Shown piece after piece: positions 57,584 through 57,626 of a stretch of 57,626 nt of DNA. The notes under the pieces were generated by a model. The model had not been told where the DNA came from and did no database searches. It saw only the letters and a list, made by a program, of their open reading frames with translations. Made by a program: the position numbers and the translations under genes. Source of the DNA: Acidobacteriota bacterium (lineage in GTDB: Bacteria > Acidobacteriota > Vicinamibacteria > Marinacidobacterales > Marinacidobacteraceae); the NCBI GenBank assembly GCA_022822745.1, contig JAJEAO010000014.1, positions 1 through 57,626 on the forward strand. The letters are read 5' to 3'. Position 1 is the first letter of the stretch, and each line of letters starts with the position of its first letter.

Positions 57584-57626
57584 CTGTACTGTAAGCGGTT
57601 ATCTCCCAATGACTTACGAGAGCGCC
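57584..57626. mobile_element. possible insertion-sequence end at the right window edge
   Basis: CTGTACT (57584-57590) is followed by GTAAGCGGTT, and AATGACTTAC ends at 57617. The GTAAGCG beginning resembles the termini of IS66-family elements. The two outer words also occur, in order, at 9-39 of the window. No transposase is present, so the assignment is tentative. Confidence 0.35.

Noticed and set aside
1-57626. CRISPR arrays, rRNA and tRNA genes.
   Set aside because: I read for regularly spaced repeats, T-arm motifs and rRNA-like sequence and found none that hold up; a computed search would be needed to exclude a divergent tRNA.

Overview
This is a window of high-GC (roughly two-thirds G+C by eye) bacterial chromosome, almost fully coding, with many ATGA/GTGA stop-start overlaps. 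A complete Tol-Pal set, lipoprotein signals and a very large outer-membrane-type surface protein show a diderm cell. BshC (bacillithiol synthesis), a lexA-imuA-imuB-dnaE2 cassette, TMTC-like TPR proteins and selenoprotein genes would suit an Acidobacteriota- or Gemmatimonadota-like organism; that placement is inference and there is no rRNA here to test it.

Layout. 1-2.6 kb: a TMTC-like TPR protein cut at the window edge, a MaoC-fold protein and a small membrane protein. 2.6-5.8 kb, minus strand: a possible defence module of a Schlafen-type AlbA_2 protein, an AAA ATPase and a TOPRIM-like protein. 5.8-12 kb: sodium:solute symporter with its DUF4212 subunit, bshC, lepB, argS. 12-15.6 kb: accessory island with HigBA, a second HigA, a Panacea-domain antitoxin with a short partner ORF, and a Type II restriction-modification pair. 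15.6-22 kb: SOS mutagenesis operon lexA-imuA-imuB-dnaE2, with a LexA-type box in the lexA promoter; the methylase starts directly after dnaE2. 22.1-22.7 kb: remains of a PIN toxin and a transposase. 22.7-29.8 kb: two double-OB-fold SSB genes, then cpoB, pal, tolB, a TonB/TolA-like gene, tolR and tolQ. 30.2-35.6 kb: recN, miaB, a BFN protein, parA and parB, followed by a strong palindrome.

The most striking part is 36.0-44.6 kb. Three thiol-redox genes each have an in-frame UGA exactly where the family has its catalytic cysteine: a peroxiredoxin (UPFC), an OsmC-like protein and a two-thioredoxin-fold disulfide oxidoreductase (UPWC). Each UGA is followed by a hairpin whose G-containing loop begins 19-22 nt later, as expected for a bacterial SECIS element. 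Two of them share an operon with a DsbD alpha-like domain protein, a flavin-reductase-like protein and a PEGA lipoprotein. They are annotated here as selenoproteins and not as broken genes. SelA, SelB, SelD and tRNA-Sec are not in the window.

39.2-40.8 kb holds decayed ATPase and PIN fragments. Then come an AhpD-like protein, an E1-alpha-type dehydrogenase, a D,D-carboxypeptidase, an amidase with a small Tat lipoprotein partner, a secreted unknown and a TAXI-TRAP transporter. 50.5-56.8 kb is one 2089-residue Calx-beta protein with a C-terminal barrel. Twelve perfect copies of an 8-bp repeat lie between its likely promoter and its start codon, an arrangement typical of phase variation. Both window edges are AT-rich and share short motifs, probably the ends of a mobile repeat at which the assembly stopped.
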